Shown piece by piece: positions 25,386 through 32,780 of a stretch of 42,065 bases of DNA (positions are counted from its first letter, which is position 1; each line of letters opens with the position of its first letter). Below the pieces are notes generated by a model. That model worked only from the letters and a program-made list of their open reading frames with translations. It made no database searches and was not told the origin of the DNA. Made by a program: the position numbers and the translations under genes. The DNA is from Telmatospirillum sp. (lineage in GTDB: Bacteria; Pseudomonadota; Alphaproteobacteria; Rhodospirillales; Magnetospirillaceae): assembly GCA_009712185.1 (NCBI GenBank), contig WASQ01000053.1, positions 35,520 through 77,584 of the forward strand. Reading direction: 5' to 3'.

Positions 25386-26384
25386 TCAGATCCAGTGCCG
25401 GATCGCCGAAACCATGGATGCCGTGGAAATGCCGTAGCGGTCGTGCAGCGTCGGCAGCGCGCCAGCCGCCAGGAACGCATCCGGCAGGGCGATCTGACGG
25501 AATTCCGGAGCGACCCCGGCCCGGAGCAGGGTTGCCGCCACCGCTTCGCCGAGGCCGCCCACCGTCGAATGGTTTTCCGCCACGACCACCAGGCGGCCAC
25601 TGCGATTGGCCTCGCGGATGATCGTCGCTTCGTCGAGCGGCTTGATGGTGGGGACGTGCAGGACGGCGATGTCGGCGCTGCCATCGGACATCTGTTTGGC
25701 GACCTCCAGCGCCCGCATGGTCATGATGCCCGACGAGATGATCAGCACGTCATGGCCGTCGCGCAGTAACTTGGCCTTGCCGAGTTCGAAGCGGTAATCG
25801 TATTCGTCAAGAACAAGCGGCACGTTTCCGCGCAAAAGGCGCATGTAGACAGGGCCCTTGTGAGCGACGACGGCGGTGACCGCCTGTTCGACGTCGAGGG
25901 CGTCGCAGGGATCGATGATGGTCAGGCCCGGGATGCCCCGCATGATGGCGATATCCTCGGTCGCCTGGTGGCTGGGGCCGTAGCCGGTGGTCAGGCCGGG
26001 CAGTCCGCAGGCGATTTTGACGTTCAGGCTTTCCTCGGCGATCACCTGGTGGATGAAGTCATAGGCCCGTCTCGACGCGAAAACCGCATAGGTGGTGGCG
26101 AACGGCGTGAAGCCTTCCTTCGCCATGCCTCCGGCGGCGGCCATCAGCGTCTGCTCGGCGATTCCCATCTGGAAGAAGCGGTCGGGGAACGCCTTGGCGA
26201 AGATGTGGAGGTCGGTGTATTTGGCCAGATCTGCGGTCATGCCGACGATCTCGGGGCGATTTTCGGCCAGTTTCGCGAGAGCGTGACCGAATGGGGCCGG
26301 CTTCGTGCGTTGTCCTTCCTGGGCGATCGAGGCGATCATCGCCGAGGTCGTCAGCCGGGGCTTCTTTTCGACGGTGGTGTTCAT
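25386..26384 (-). CDS. Transketolase, C-terminal subunit
   Basis: A 332-residue subunit holding the pyrimidine-binding and C-terminal domains of a split transketolase. It shows PEIVGMTADLAKYT, FFQMGIAEQTLMAAAGGMA (the glutamate in IAEQ activates thiamine diphosphate), GPVYMRLLRGNVP, and the C-terminal regulatory domain from about residue 200. The ATG at 26384 overlaps the TGA of the N-terminal subunit gene as ATGA, with GCAGGAG upstream, so the subunits are translationally coupled and made in equal amounts. The complex moves two-carbon ketol groups between sugars. Split transketolases often serve special pathways (apulose phosphate or sulfosugar breakdown) rather than the pentose phosphate pathway. 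Confidence 0.88.
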   Translation of the reverse strand: MNTTVEKKPRLTTSAMIASIAQEGQRTKPAPFGHALAKLAENRPEIVGMTADLAKYTDLHIFAKAFPDRFFQMGIAEQTLMAAAGGMAKEGFTPFATTYAVFASRRAYDFIHQVIAEESLNVKIACGLPGLTTGYGPSHQATEDIAIMRGIPGLTIIDPCDALDVEQAVTAVVAHKGPVYMRLLRGNVPLVLDEYDYRFELGKAKLLRDGHDVLIISSGIMTMRALEVAKQMSDGSADIAVLHVPTIKPLDEATIIREANRSGRLVVVAENHSTVGGLGEAVAATLLRAGVAPEFRQIALPDAFLAAGALPTLHDRYGISTASMVSAIRHWI

Positions 26385-27256
26385 TTGCAAGCTCCTGCTG
26401 CCGGCGTCGCGTCAAGGGCGTCGATGGCCTGCTGCCATTCCGACGCATCGACGCGGATGAAGTGGTTCTTTTCCCGTTCCTCGAGGAATGGCACGCCCCG
26501 GCCCATCAGGGTGTCGGACAGGATGACCCTGGGCTTGGCCTCGGCGGTGTTTCTGGCTTCATCGAACGCCGACAGGACGGCGGCCAGATCGTTGCCGTCG
26601 ATGCGCCGGACGTGCCAGCCGAAGGCGGTCCATTTGTCCGCCAGCGGTTCGAATCCCATGATCTGGTGGGATGGACCGTCGGCCTGCTGTTTGTTGATGT
26701 CGACGATCGTGATGAGATTGGACAATCCGAAATGGGCGGCCGACAGCGCCGCTTCCCATGTCGATCCCTCATCCAGTTCTCCGTCCGACATCGAGTTATA
26801 GACGAAGGCCGGATTCCCCTTCTGGCGCAGGCCCAGGGCGACGCCGACGGCGATTGGCAGGCCAAGGCCCAGCGATCCCCCGGACATCTCCATGCCGGGG
26901 GTGTAGGTGGCCATTCCCGACATGGGCAGCCGGCTGTCGTCGCAACCGTAGGTCTCCAGTTCCTCCGCCGGAATGACGCCGGCTTCGATCAGCGCCGCAT
27001 AATGGGCGATCGCGTAATGCCCGTGCGACAGCAGAAAACGGTCGCGGCCTTCCCACTCCGGGTCTTCGGGGCGCAGGTTCAGCGCATGGCAATAGGCGAC
27101 CGCGAGGACGTCGGCGATGCCGAGAGCCTGTGCGATGTAGCCTTGCCCCTGCACCTCCCCCATGCGCAGCGCGTGGCGGCGTATATTGGTGGCGTGTCTG
27201 GACAGCGCGGACAAGACATTGTCCTGCTTTCCCGGCGACTGTGATGGCGTTTTCAT
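26381..27256 (-). CDS. Transketolase, N-terminal (thiamine diphosphate-binding) subunit
   Basis: A 291-residue subunit with the diphosphate-binding domain of transketolase. It has the HGHYAIAHYAAL segment (His for substrate contact), GSLGLGLPIAVGVALG, and SDGELDEGSTWEAALSAAHFGLSNLITIVDINKQQADG (residues 157-194), the Mg/thiamine-diphosphate motif with S in place of the usual first G. It is the first gene of the minus-strand operon. The promoter region (27257-27505) is AT-rich, shared with the divergent LysR gene, and contains a 17-bp palindrome. A role in a dedicated ketose or acid pathway is inferred from the neighbours. Confidence 0.88.
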   Translation of the reverse strand: MKTPSQSPGKQDNVLSALSRHATNIRRHALRMGEVQGQGYIAQALGIADVLAVAYCHALNLRPEDPEWEGRDRFLLSHGHYAIAHYAALIEAGVIPAEELETYGCDDSRLPMSGMATYTPGMEMSGGSLGLGLPIAVGVALGLRQKGNPAFVYNSMSDGELDEGSTWEAALSAAHFGLSNLITIVDINKQQADGPSHQIMGFEPLADKWTAFGWHVRRIDGNDLAAVLSAFDEARNTAEAKPRVILSDTLMGRGVPFLEEREKNHFIRVDASEWQQAIDALDATPAAGACK

Positions 27257-27321
27257 ATTTTAAATCCTCACATCGGATAATAATAAAAATTATCTATAAA
27301 AAAGATGTGACGGTTTATTTG

Positions 27322-27338
27322 CGCAGACATGGTCTGCG
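27322..27338. promoter_or_regulatory. Candidate LysR operator in the divergent promoter region
   Basis: CGCAGAC-ATG-GTCTGCG is a perfect 17-bp interrupted palindrome (7-bp arms) in the 249-bp AT-rich gap between the transketolase operon and the LysR gene. A half-site (GGTCTG) recurs near 27369. LysR regulators normally bind such sites between their own gene and the operon they control. Confidence 0.55.
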
Positions 27339-27505
27339 TATGTCGTTCGATAATATTAAGTATGCAGTGGTCTGTCGGACGGCGGTGTTTTTCAGGCGAT
27401 GAATTTCTGTTTTATTCTTTCTGTTGATAGGCTACGGCCTTGCGATCGTCCTCTCAAACGAATAAAAACAGGAGATAGGTGAAATGAATTCATGGAAACG
27501 CCAAA

Positions 27506-28402
27506 ATGAGAAACATCCCTTCGCTCAAAGGGATCCAGGCATTCGAAGCCGCGTCACGGCTCGGATCCTTCGCGGCGGCGGCGGATGAGCTTCTGGTCAC
27601 CGCTTCGGCGGTCAGCCATCAGATCCGTTATCTGGAGCAGGAACTCGGCATCCTGTTGTTTCACCGCGTGCACCGGACCATCGTGCTCACCGACGCGGGC
27701 CGGCGCTATGCCGAGGAGGTGGCGAAAGGCCTGGGTGTCATCGAGGCTGCCACCCGCAGCATCGAGCGCCGCGGCAAAAGCGACATCCTGACGATCCATT
27801 CGGTTCCCAGCTTTGCCGCGCAATGGCTGATGCCGCGCCTGTCGCGGTTCAGCGCGTTGCACCCGGACATCGACGTGCGTCTGAACGCTTCGGTGTCGAC
27901 GGTCGATCTGGCGTCGGGCGAGGCCGATTTCGACATCCGCTACGGCACGGTTTTTCCCGATACCGGCGTCGCCGTCATGCCGTTTCCGGAGGAGACCATC
28001 GTCGCCCTGTGTTCCCCCGCCCTGGCGGCCGGGGAGCATCCGATCCGGGTGCCGGCCGATCTCAGGCAGCACACCCTGATCCATAGCGAGGTCAATCTGA
28101 TCTCCTGGCGGGACTGGTTCCGCTGGTCGGGGGTCGAGGGGATCGATTTCGAGAGGGGGCCCCGTTTCGACCGGTCCTTTATGGCGATCAACGCCGCGGT
28201 GGACGGGGTGGGGGTTGCGCTCGAAAGCAGGCTCTTGATCCAGGGGGAAGTGGAAAACCGGCGTCTGACGCTGCCCTTCGGATTGGACGGCCCGCGTCTC
28301 GTGTTCCATCGCCTGCTGTTTTTGAAGTCGAAGATGAATACGCCGAAGATAAAGTCGTTCAGGGAATGGCTTTTTGAGCAGTTGGACGCCGCGGTCATGT
28401 AG
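27506..28402 (+). CDS. LysR family transcriptional regulator (GcvA-like)
   Basis: A 298-residue regulator. The N-terminal helix-turn-helix (about 5-65) reads LKGIQAFEAASRLGSFAAAADELLVTASAVSHQIRYLEQELG, with LFHRVHRTIVLTDAG after it. The rest is a LysR_substrate-binding domain (about 92-290) with VRLNASVSTVDLASGEADFDIRYG, as in the GcvA group. It is divergent from the transketolase/dehydrogenase/MHS operon and is its probable activator. The ribosome site directly before 27506 is weak. A strong GGAG lies 9 nt ahead of an out-of-frame ATG at 27484, and a 5-codon ORF at 27492-27509 ends in ATGA overlapping this start, so initiation may be coupled. Confidence 0.88.
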   Translation: MRNIPSLKGIQAFEAASRLGSFAAAADELLVTASAVSHQIRYLEQELGILLFHRVHRTIVLTDAGRRYAEEVAKGLGVIEAATRSIERRGKSDILTIHSVPSFAAQWLMPRLSRFSALHPDIDVRLNASVSTVDLASGEADFDIRYGTVFPDTGVAVMPFPEETIVALCSPALAAGEHPIRVPADLRQHTLIHSEVNLISWRDWFRWSGVEGIDFERGPRFDRSFMAINAAVDGVGVALESRLLIQGEVENRRLTLPFGLDGPRLVFHRLLFLKSKMNTPKIKSFREWLFEQLDAAVM

Positions 28403-28484
28403 AGTTCCGCGATGGTTGTTGCCTTCGCCGGGACAGCGTTCGCAAGAACGTTCAGATGATGCAGAGGTGATGTCTGATGAAGCC

Positions 28485-28533
28485 CCTCCGGCAACCGGAG
28501 GTCAAGCCGGGCCTGTTTTGGGCGGTTTTTTTT
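28485..28533 (+). terminator. Terminator downstream of the LysR gene
   Basis: CCTCCGG (28485-28491) and CCGGAGG (28495-28501) form a 7-bp stem with a CAA loop. A GC-rich stretch and eight T (28526-28533) follow. The spacing between stem and T-run is longer than ideal. A CGTTC-GCAA-GAACG hairpin lies further up (28437-28450). The rest of 28403-28669 holds no gene. Confidence 0.45.
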
Positions 28534-28669
28534 AAGGTTTGGCCGATCGGGATGGTCGCGAAACCGGCTGTAACGGAGGTGTATCCAGCCCCGGGACGTC
28601 GACTAAGCGTGTCCAAATGCGGGGGATATCCGGTGGAAACGGGCGGAACGCGATGATGGGATTTTTTTG

Positions 28670-28715
28670 AATTCAAGCTTTTATGGAAGTTTTGAACTTC
28701 TATGGAGCTTGAATT
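28670..28715. repeat. Long inverted repeat beside the tRNA fragment
   Basis: AATTCAAGCT (28670-28679) pairs perfectly with AGCTTGAATT (28706-28715), and GAAGTT/AACTTC (28686-28691 with 28695-28700) pairs inside. It abuts the left attachment repeat. Before the element inserted, this DNA would have lain directly behind the 3' end of the tRNA-Gly gene, so it may be the original tRNA 3' processing or termination region. Confidence 0.5.
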
Positions 28716-28761
28716 GGAGCGGGTGAAGGGAATCGAACCCTCGTCGTAAGCTTGGGAAGCT
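28714..28761. repeat. Left attachment repeat: 48-bp copy of the tRNA-Gly 3' half
   Basis: These 48 bp are identical to 39274-39321 (offset 10,560). They include the TCCA end, T-arm and anticodon region of tRNA-Gly(CCC) on the minus strand. Beyond the anticodon loop the match stops, so this is a partial tRNA displaced by the insertion, not a functional gene. Confidence 0.9.
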
Positions 28762-28864
28762 GATTTATAACCATTTTGTTGAGCCAATGTCGTCGTCAAC
28801 ATATTGTTTTTACTTTCTTTTGTGTTCGTGGGCTTTCTTGCTCTTTCGGGATTTTTCGAATAAG

Positions 28865-28882
28865 TCGTGCCAAATTGTGCCA
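28865..28882. repeat. Left integrase arm-type site candidate
   Basis: TCGTGCCAAATTGTGCCA also occurs at 39209-39226 in the same orientation. Each contains two GTGCCA words 10 bp apart. Both copies lie within about 105 bp of an attachment repeat, which suits arm-type binding sites of a tyrosine integrase. Confidence 0.55.
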
Positions 28883-28904
28883 GCGGCCGAGCTAGCGGGC
28901 AAGC

Positions 28905-29369
28905 TCATCTGTCATCGGTTAACCGGGGGCAATGGGGCTGCTTACGCCAAGGGCCTCCGAAGGCGATTCGTTCCCTCATGCGGGTGAAGCGGCGCTCATG
29001 GAAGACGCCGGAAATCTTGTTGCATCGCTGATTGTCGGTAATGACGAGACGCGCGTCTTTCATCTCGGCACGAATGCGGCATTCCCCATCAGCCAACTCA
29101 AAGTGGTCGCCATTCGGGTTTGCAAACCCCTGCAACGTGGAGGCATCTGCCTCGCCCATGTAACGGTGAACGTAAAGATACAGCGGCGCAGTTTCGCCCT
29201 CTGCGGAGTGGCCCAGGTCGGTACGGGGAAATATACCAATTTCGTCAGTCCCGGAACACCAAAGCCCCATCCACCGCGCCAAGTCGCCATCTTCTGCGGC
29301 TGCAAAGCGGATCGGGGTAATGACGATGAAGAAGAGAAATAGGATGGCTCGAAAATGGCATTGGCCCAT
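28905..29369 (-). CDS. Hypothetical secreted protein in the mobile element
   Basis: A 154-residue protein that I do not recognise. An N-terminal signal peptide (MGQCHFRAILFLFFIVITPIRFAAAEDG) indicates export to the periplasm. The mature part has four cysteines (LWCSGT, GECRIR, NQRCNK, QPHCPR), which could form two disulfides, and a GLWCSGTDEIGIFPRTDL motif near its start. The ATG at 29369 was preferred over the GTG at 29375 because it sits directly before the signal sequence. Base composition is less GC-rich than the chromosome. It is the leftmost gene of the element and stands alone. Confidence 0.65.
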   Translation of the reverse strand: MGQCHFRAILFLFFIVITPIRFAAAEDGDLARWMGLWCSGTDEIGIFPRTDLGHSAEGETAPLYLYVHRYMGEADASTLQGFANPNGDHFELADGECRIRAEMKDARLVITDNQRCNKISGVFHERRFTRMRERIAFGGPWRKQPHCPRLTDDR

Positions 29370-29937
29370 GCTCACCCCGGTTTCCGGTGGGCGAAAATTC
29401 GGAATAGTACGACCATCTTGCAGTTGTGTCTCACCTTCCGCTTTACCTGCTTCGCAGAAAGTCCTTGCAAGATTCAGAAACGTCGCGGACCATTAAGACA
29501 TTCCACATATCCGTGGGCAACCGCCGGGTATCGTAGGCACTCCGTCACCAGCAGGGGCTGGCAGATGGTGAATTGTCAGAGATATACGTTCGCTAGCTAG
29601 CTCCCCTGGGCGACGCCAGCACCGTCCCCGATGTCGTTAAGCACCGGAGGCGGCTTCTAAGCCGACTAACCGCTGAGTTGGCCGAGACGTTAACGCGTTC
29701 GGCGACACCTCCCAAAAGCCTTGGCACCTGGGGAGGCTCTTCTTCTCGTTAAACGTTCTACCGCACCGAAGCTGCCATGAGCGAAGTGCGGGTCCGATGA
29801 TGGGGAGGGGCATGCCCATCGACGGTTTTTCCCCAGCGCTAACCTGCGCTACCCGTAGGCCGATGTCCTTCGGCCAGGTGGCATCTAATCAAAGCTAAAC
29901 GTCGGCCAATCGTCCCGGCACCGAGAAGGTGCCGAAT
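29370..29937. other. Hairpin-rich non-coding region before the rep genes
   Basis: No gene is visible in about 560 bp. Inverted repeats include CCTCCC/GGGAGG (29708-29713 with 29731-29736), GATGGG/CCCATC (29799-29804 with 29815-29820, then T5 at 29826-29830), GGCCGA/TCGGCC (29858-29863 with 29870-29875) and CGGCACC/GGTGCCG (29916-29922 with 29928-29934). The last one holds the AGAAGG ribosome site of the next gene in its loop and stem. The position upstream of HTH and rep genes suits a replication origin or a regulatory RNA. Confidence 0.5.
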
Positions 29938-30249
29938 ATGCCAACGCAAGCTGCTGGGACCACCAACCAGAACCGTTCCACTCCCTTACTCGTCCGCCTG
30001 CCCCAGGCAGCGGAAATCAGCGGCGTTCCTTTGGGCTGGCTCCAAAAGAGCTTCATGGAGCACCCGCCGAAGGGGACGCCGCCGTGCCCGCCGCATGTTC
30101 GCGTCGGGCGATCCATCTATGTCATCGCTGACCGTCTTCCCGAGTGGGTGGTCTCTCTGGAGGCCATCCAATCTCCCGCCCCGCCCATCAAGGGCGGACG
30201 GGGGCGACCGAGGAAAGCGGATGAAATCGCCGCACGCCGTGGGCGCTGA
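29938..30249 (+). CDS. Helix-turn-helix protein with AT-hook-like tail
   Basis: A 103-residue probable DNA-binding protein. Residues about 18-65 read LLVRLPQAAEISGVPLGWL followed by RVGRSIYVIADRLPEWV, the pattern of an AlpA/MerR-like winged HTH as in excisionases and plasmid regulators. The C-terminus, KGGRGRPRKADEIAARRGR, contains the AT-hook core GRPRK. The ATG at 29938 is favoured over the GTG at 29929, which would overlap the ribosome site. It is 3 bp ahead of the broken rep gene and may control replication copy number or excision. Confidence 0.65.
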   Translation: MPTQAAGTTNQNRSTPLLVRLPQAAEISGVPLGWLQKSFMEHPPKGTPPCPPHVRVGRSIYVIADRLPEWVVSLEAIQSPAPPIKGGRGRPRKADEIAARRGR

Positions 30250-30252
30250 CCG

Positions 30253-31503
30253 ATGCCCCCGCATGTTCGTGACGGCGCGACTCCATTGCTGTGCGCCATC
30301 GACCTCGCTCCGTTGGGGCCGTTCTACGGCGCCGGGCGCAAACGTACCCGCGACCGCTCCCTCGCAGCGCAGGAGCGGAGGGAGAAGGCAGCCGTCATTG
30401 CCGAGATGTTGGTCGAGGGTGGCCTCGACCCCGATGAGGTTTATCTCGCTCCGGCCGAGGTCGTCGACACCGTGCTGGCGTTCGATGGCTCCGGCTTGCG
30501 GGACGAGTTGGGGCGGCCGCGCCGGGCGTGGGCCGGGTTCGCAGACCACGCGCACGTCCTGAAGACTTGTGTTGGCCGGGAGTACGCGCTGTTTGCCGAG
30601 GCTCACGGTATCGAAGCTGTGACACAGGTGGTCATCCGTCCGCCGTGTTCGACCATCGCTCTCACCGAATTGGCGACGTGGCATGGGCACGTCAGCGAGA
30701 AGCTGGGCGAAATGCTGCGCTATGCCCGCCGGAGTAGGGCGCCCGGCTTCGTCTGGGACTTGGTGTCGGCAGAGGTGCAGAACGTGGGCCAGGGCGGGTG
30801 GAGGGTTGACGGCCATTTTCACTTGACCACCCGTGGCGCCGATCCTGAGGCACTTGGACGCGTCCAATAGTATTTTGAGGCGCGCGGCTGGTCGTTTTGG
30901 TCCACTCCGGCGAAGGATGATGCCGCCGGGGAACATCCGGTTGCCCTGGTCCAGTACCAGGCGAAGGGGTTGGCAGACGCTGTGGACGGCGGGGAGGGTT
31001 GGCGAGCCGATGCCATCGCTGAGTTACGGCGTCAGACCCGCAGCCTCGCCCTGACACGGACCACGGGGGCCTTCCGGGCGTGGAAGGCCGAGACAGCCCG
31101 CGCGGGTCTCGCCGCCGTCGAGGACGAGCAGGGCAGACCGATGCTGGCGCCGAAGCGGGTGGTGGGCAGCGCGCTCCGCCGCAGGTTCGGCCATTCAGTA
31201 TCGGCGCGCGTCTTAAGGTGGTGCGTCCATGATTTCGGCGATGGCCTGCTTCGCCGTGCCGTTCGCGTGAGGGGCGCCGCCGGAGCCACGTTGGCCGACT
31301 TAGCCGCCGACTACGACTTTGATGCTCTGACTCTTTCAAAAGTGAAAGTGAATGCGGCTATCCCGGAACCGCTGTCGTCGACAACGCCTTCGGCCGTCCT
31401 CTCGGCAGCCGCCGACCCATCAGAGAGCGGCTCGCCGGAGTGGAGGCGGCATCCCATGGTGACCGGCCCCAAACTTACCGAACGTCCAGTCCGCCGAACG
31501 TCG
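30253..31503 (+). pseudogene. Rolling-circle-type replication initiator, interrupted by an in-frame TAG
   Basis: The frame runs from ATG 30253 to a TAG at 30868-30870 (205 residues) and then continues open in the same frame. The first part ends with the metal-binding HUH-like pattern GHFHLTTRG (H188 and H190). Beyond the stop are YFEARGWSFWSTP and VQYQAKGL, a YxxK pattern (Y235) like the catalytic tyrosine motif of HUH initiators. The stop separates these two motifs, so the short product should be inactive unless the TAG is suppressed. A CAG-to-TAG change would explain it. The frame stays open to 32139, but that portion is antisense to the resolvase and unlikely to code, so the true end is uncertain; the end given here is where the resolvase begins. 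Confidence 0.65.
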
Positions 31504-32055
31504 TCACGCTGCCGCTTCACCGAGCAGGCGGTAGACGGTCGCCCGGCCGATGCCCAGGGCCTTGGCGATAGCCGTCGCGCCCATACCCTCGGCTCGCAGG
31601 CGGCGGACCTCGTCTGCGTCGATGGTTGCCTTACGGCCTTTGTAGACACCCTCGGATTTGGCCCTGGCGATGCCTTCCAGTTGCCTCTCGCGCCGCAGGT
31701 TGGTTTCGAACTCGGCGAACACGCCCAACATGTCGAGAAACGCTTTCCCGGCCGCCGTCGAGGTATCGACGGGCTGCTCTGTGGCTTGCAAGGTGGCGCT
31801 CTTTTCACGCAAGGTCCGCACGATACTCTGGAGGTCGCCAATGGAGCGGGCCAGACGGTCGATGCGGGTGACGACCAGCATGTCCCCGGCACGGATGAAA
31901 TCCAGGACGGTCGCCAATTCCGTGCGCCCGGCAGTGGTTGTCCCCGTGGCTTTCTCTTCGCGGATGACCTCGCAGCCCGCTGCCCTGAGTGCAGCGACCT
32001 GCACCGCGTTGTCTTGGTCCAAGGTACTCACCCGCGCGTAGCCGATTTTCGTCAT
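31504..32055 (-). CDS. Serine recombinase (Tn3-type resolvase/invertase)
   Basis: A 183-residue site-specific recombinase. The N-terminal catalytic domain has YARVSTLDQD with the nucleophile Ser10, and the arginine-rich DRLARSIGDLQ region. The C-terminal HTH, from about 145 on, reads RRLRAEGMGATAIAKALGIGRATVYRLL. It is complete. The start ATG at 32055 lies inside a 55-bp tandem duplication, so a second copy of its first 18 codons sits upstream at 32110 in another frame. Plasmid resolvases separate multimers and help stable inheritance, consistent with a former plasmid. Confidence 0.88.
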   Translation of the reverse strand: MTKIGYARVSTLDQDNAVQVAALRAAGCEVIREEKATGTTTAGRTELATVLDFIRAGDMLVVTRIDRLARSIGDLQSIVRTLREKSATLQATEQPVDTSTAAGKAFLDMLGVFAEFETNLRRERQLEGIARAKSEGVYKGRKATIDADEVRRLRAEGMGATAIAKALGIGRATVYRLLGEAAA

Positions 32056-32117
32056 GGACCGCGTTGTCTTGGTCCAAGGTACTCACCCGCGCGTAGCCGA
32101 TTTTCGTCATGGACCGC
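32003..32117. repeat. 55-bp tandem duplication over the resolvase start
   Basis: 32003-32057 and 32058-32112 are identical, with five further matching bases to 32117. The unit covers codons 1-18 of the resolvase. Because 55 is not a multiple of 3, translation from the outer ATG (32110) shifts frame after MTKIGYARVSTLDQDNAV. Only the inner ATG gives the resolvase. Confidence 0.9.
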
Positions 32118-32121
32118 CTTC

Positions 32122-32215
32122 TGTCTCATTTGGGTTTAGATATTCCATTGTGGCTGTCTCGAAAATCGAAAGTCAACCCTATCGAGGCATGAAATCTGTC
32201 TCAGGCTGCTGTCTC
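32122..32215. promoter_or_regulatory. Candidate resolvase recombination (res) region
   Basis: Four copies of TGTCTC in the same orientation lie at 32122, 32155, 32197 and 32210, just upstream of the resolvase gene. Tn3-family res sites contain TGTCT-type half-sites in this position, but the inverted partner halves are not obvious, so the call is weak. Confidence 0.3.
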
Positions 32216-32296
32216 GTCAAGGTTTACCCAAACGATACGTTTCGCATTTTCGAGCGCGGCGGATATCTCATTTTGAGAGTTGGTGAAGGCTCTCGA

Positions 32297-32776
32297 TTAC
32301 ACGAATTGCCAGTCTTCCTGTTCGATCAGGTCGGCCAGCCCTATGCAACGAATGCCTTCCGCCAGACAGACATCGGGTATCTTCGGGCTGTTTTTCTTGC
32401 CCGGTTGTTCCTCGGAAACCACAACCATGGTTGGCGAGATGCTGGCGGCGAGAGCAATAACAAAAGGATCGCCGCCAGACCGACCTTTAACCGTGTCGAC
32501 GAGGCGGGGGTATGTTCCCATTATGTGCGTCAATTGCATCTGGCATGCATCGTCGATTTCGACGAAGAACGCCTCGCGCCGGTCTTTGCACCATTGATGA
32601 AGCTCGTCATCTTTCTTTTCAATTTCGTTTAGGACCTCAATTGAAGCTCTGAGCCGACCTTCTTCAATCAATGAGTCCAAGCGGTCCCAAACGAATCCAA
32701 AATTCTTCGGGCGATAAATGCGGCACCAGCCGTGGATCAAGGCGCTAGTATCTATGCTATAGATCGGCGCGGGCAT
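32297..32776 (-). CDS. PIN-domain protein (DUF4411-like), probable toxin
   Basis: A 159-residue probable ribonuclease. It has the PIN acidic residues: YSIDTSALIHG near the start (Asp9), a glutamate in SIEVLNEIEKKDDEL, and SGGDPFVIALAAS (Asp about 102). A C-terminal VSEEQPGKKNSPKIPDVC is typical of DUF4411 proteins. It follows the XRE/ImmA gene by only 4 bp on the same strand, so the two are one operon. DUF4411 PIN proteins commonly pair with XRE/ImmA-IrrE proteins as type II toxin-antitoxin modules. RNA target unknown. Confidence 0.75.
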   Translation of the reverse strand: MPAPIYSIDTSALIHGWCRIYRPKNFGFVWDRLDSLIEEGRLRASIEVLNEIEKKDDELHQWCKDRREAFFVEIDDACQMQLTHIMGTYPRLVDTVKGRSGGDPFVIALAASISPTMVVVSEEQPGKKNSPKIPDVCLAEGIRCIGLADLIEQEDWQFV

Positions 32777-32780
32777 TGAT

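Noticed and set aside
28714-28761. A second tRNA-Gly gene
   Set aside because: Only the 3' half is present; the D-arm and 5' acceptor strand are missing, so it is an att duplicate.
28452-28802. Minus-strand frame crossing the left att repeat
   Set aside because: Part of it is just the translated tRNA fragment, and the rest has no domain or ribosome site.
30970-32139. Open frame starting after the rep TAG
   Set aside because: It is the in-frame continuation of the broken rep gene and then antisense to the resolvase, not a separate gene.
32054-32632. Open frame of 192 codons on the + strand
   Set aside because: It is antisense to the PIN gene and the duplicated resolvase start, has no ribosome site and shows no family resemblance.
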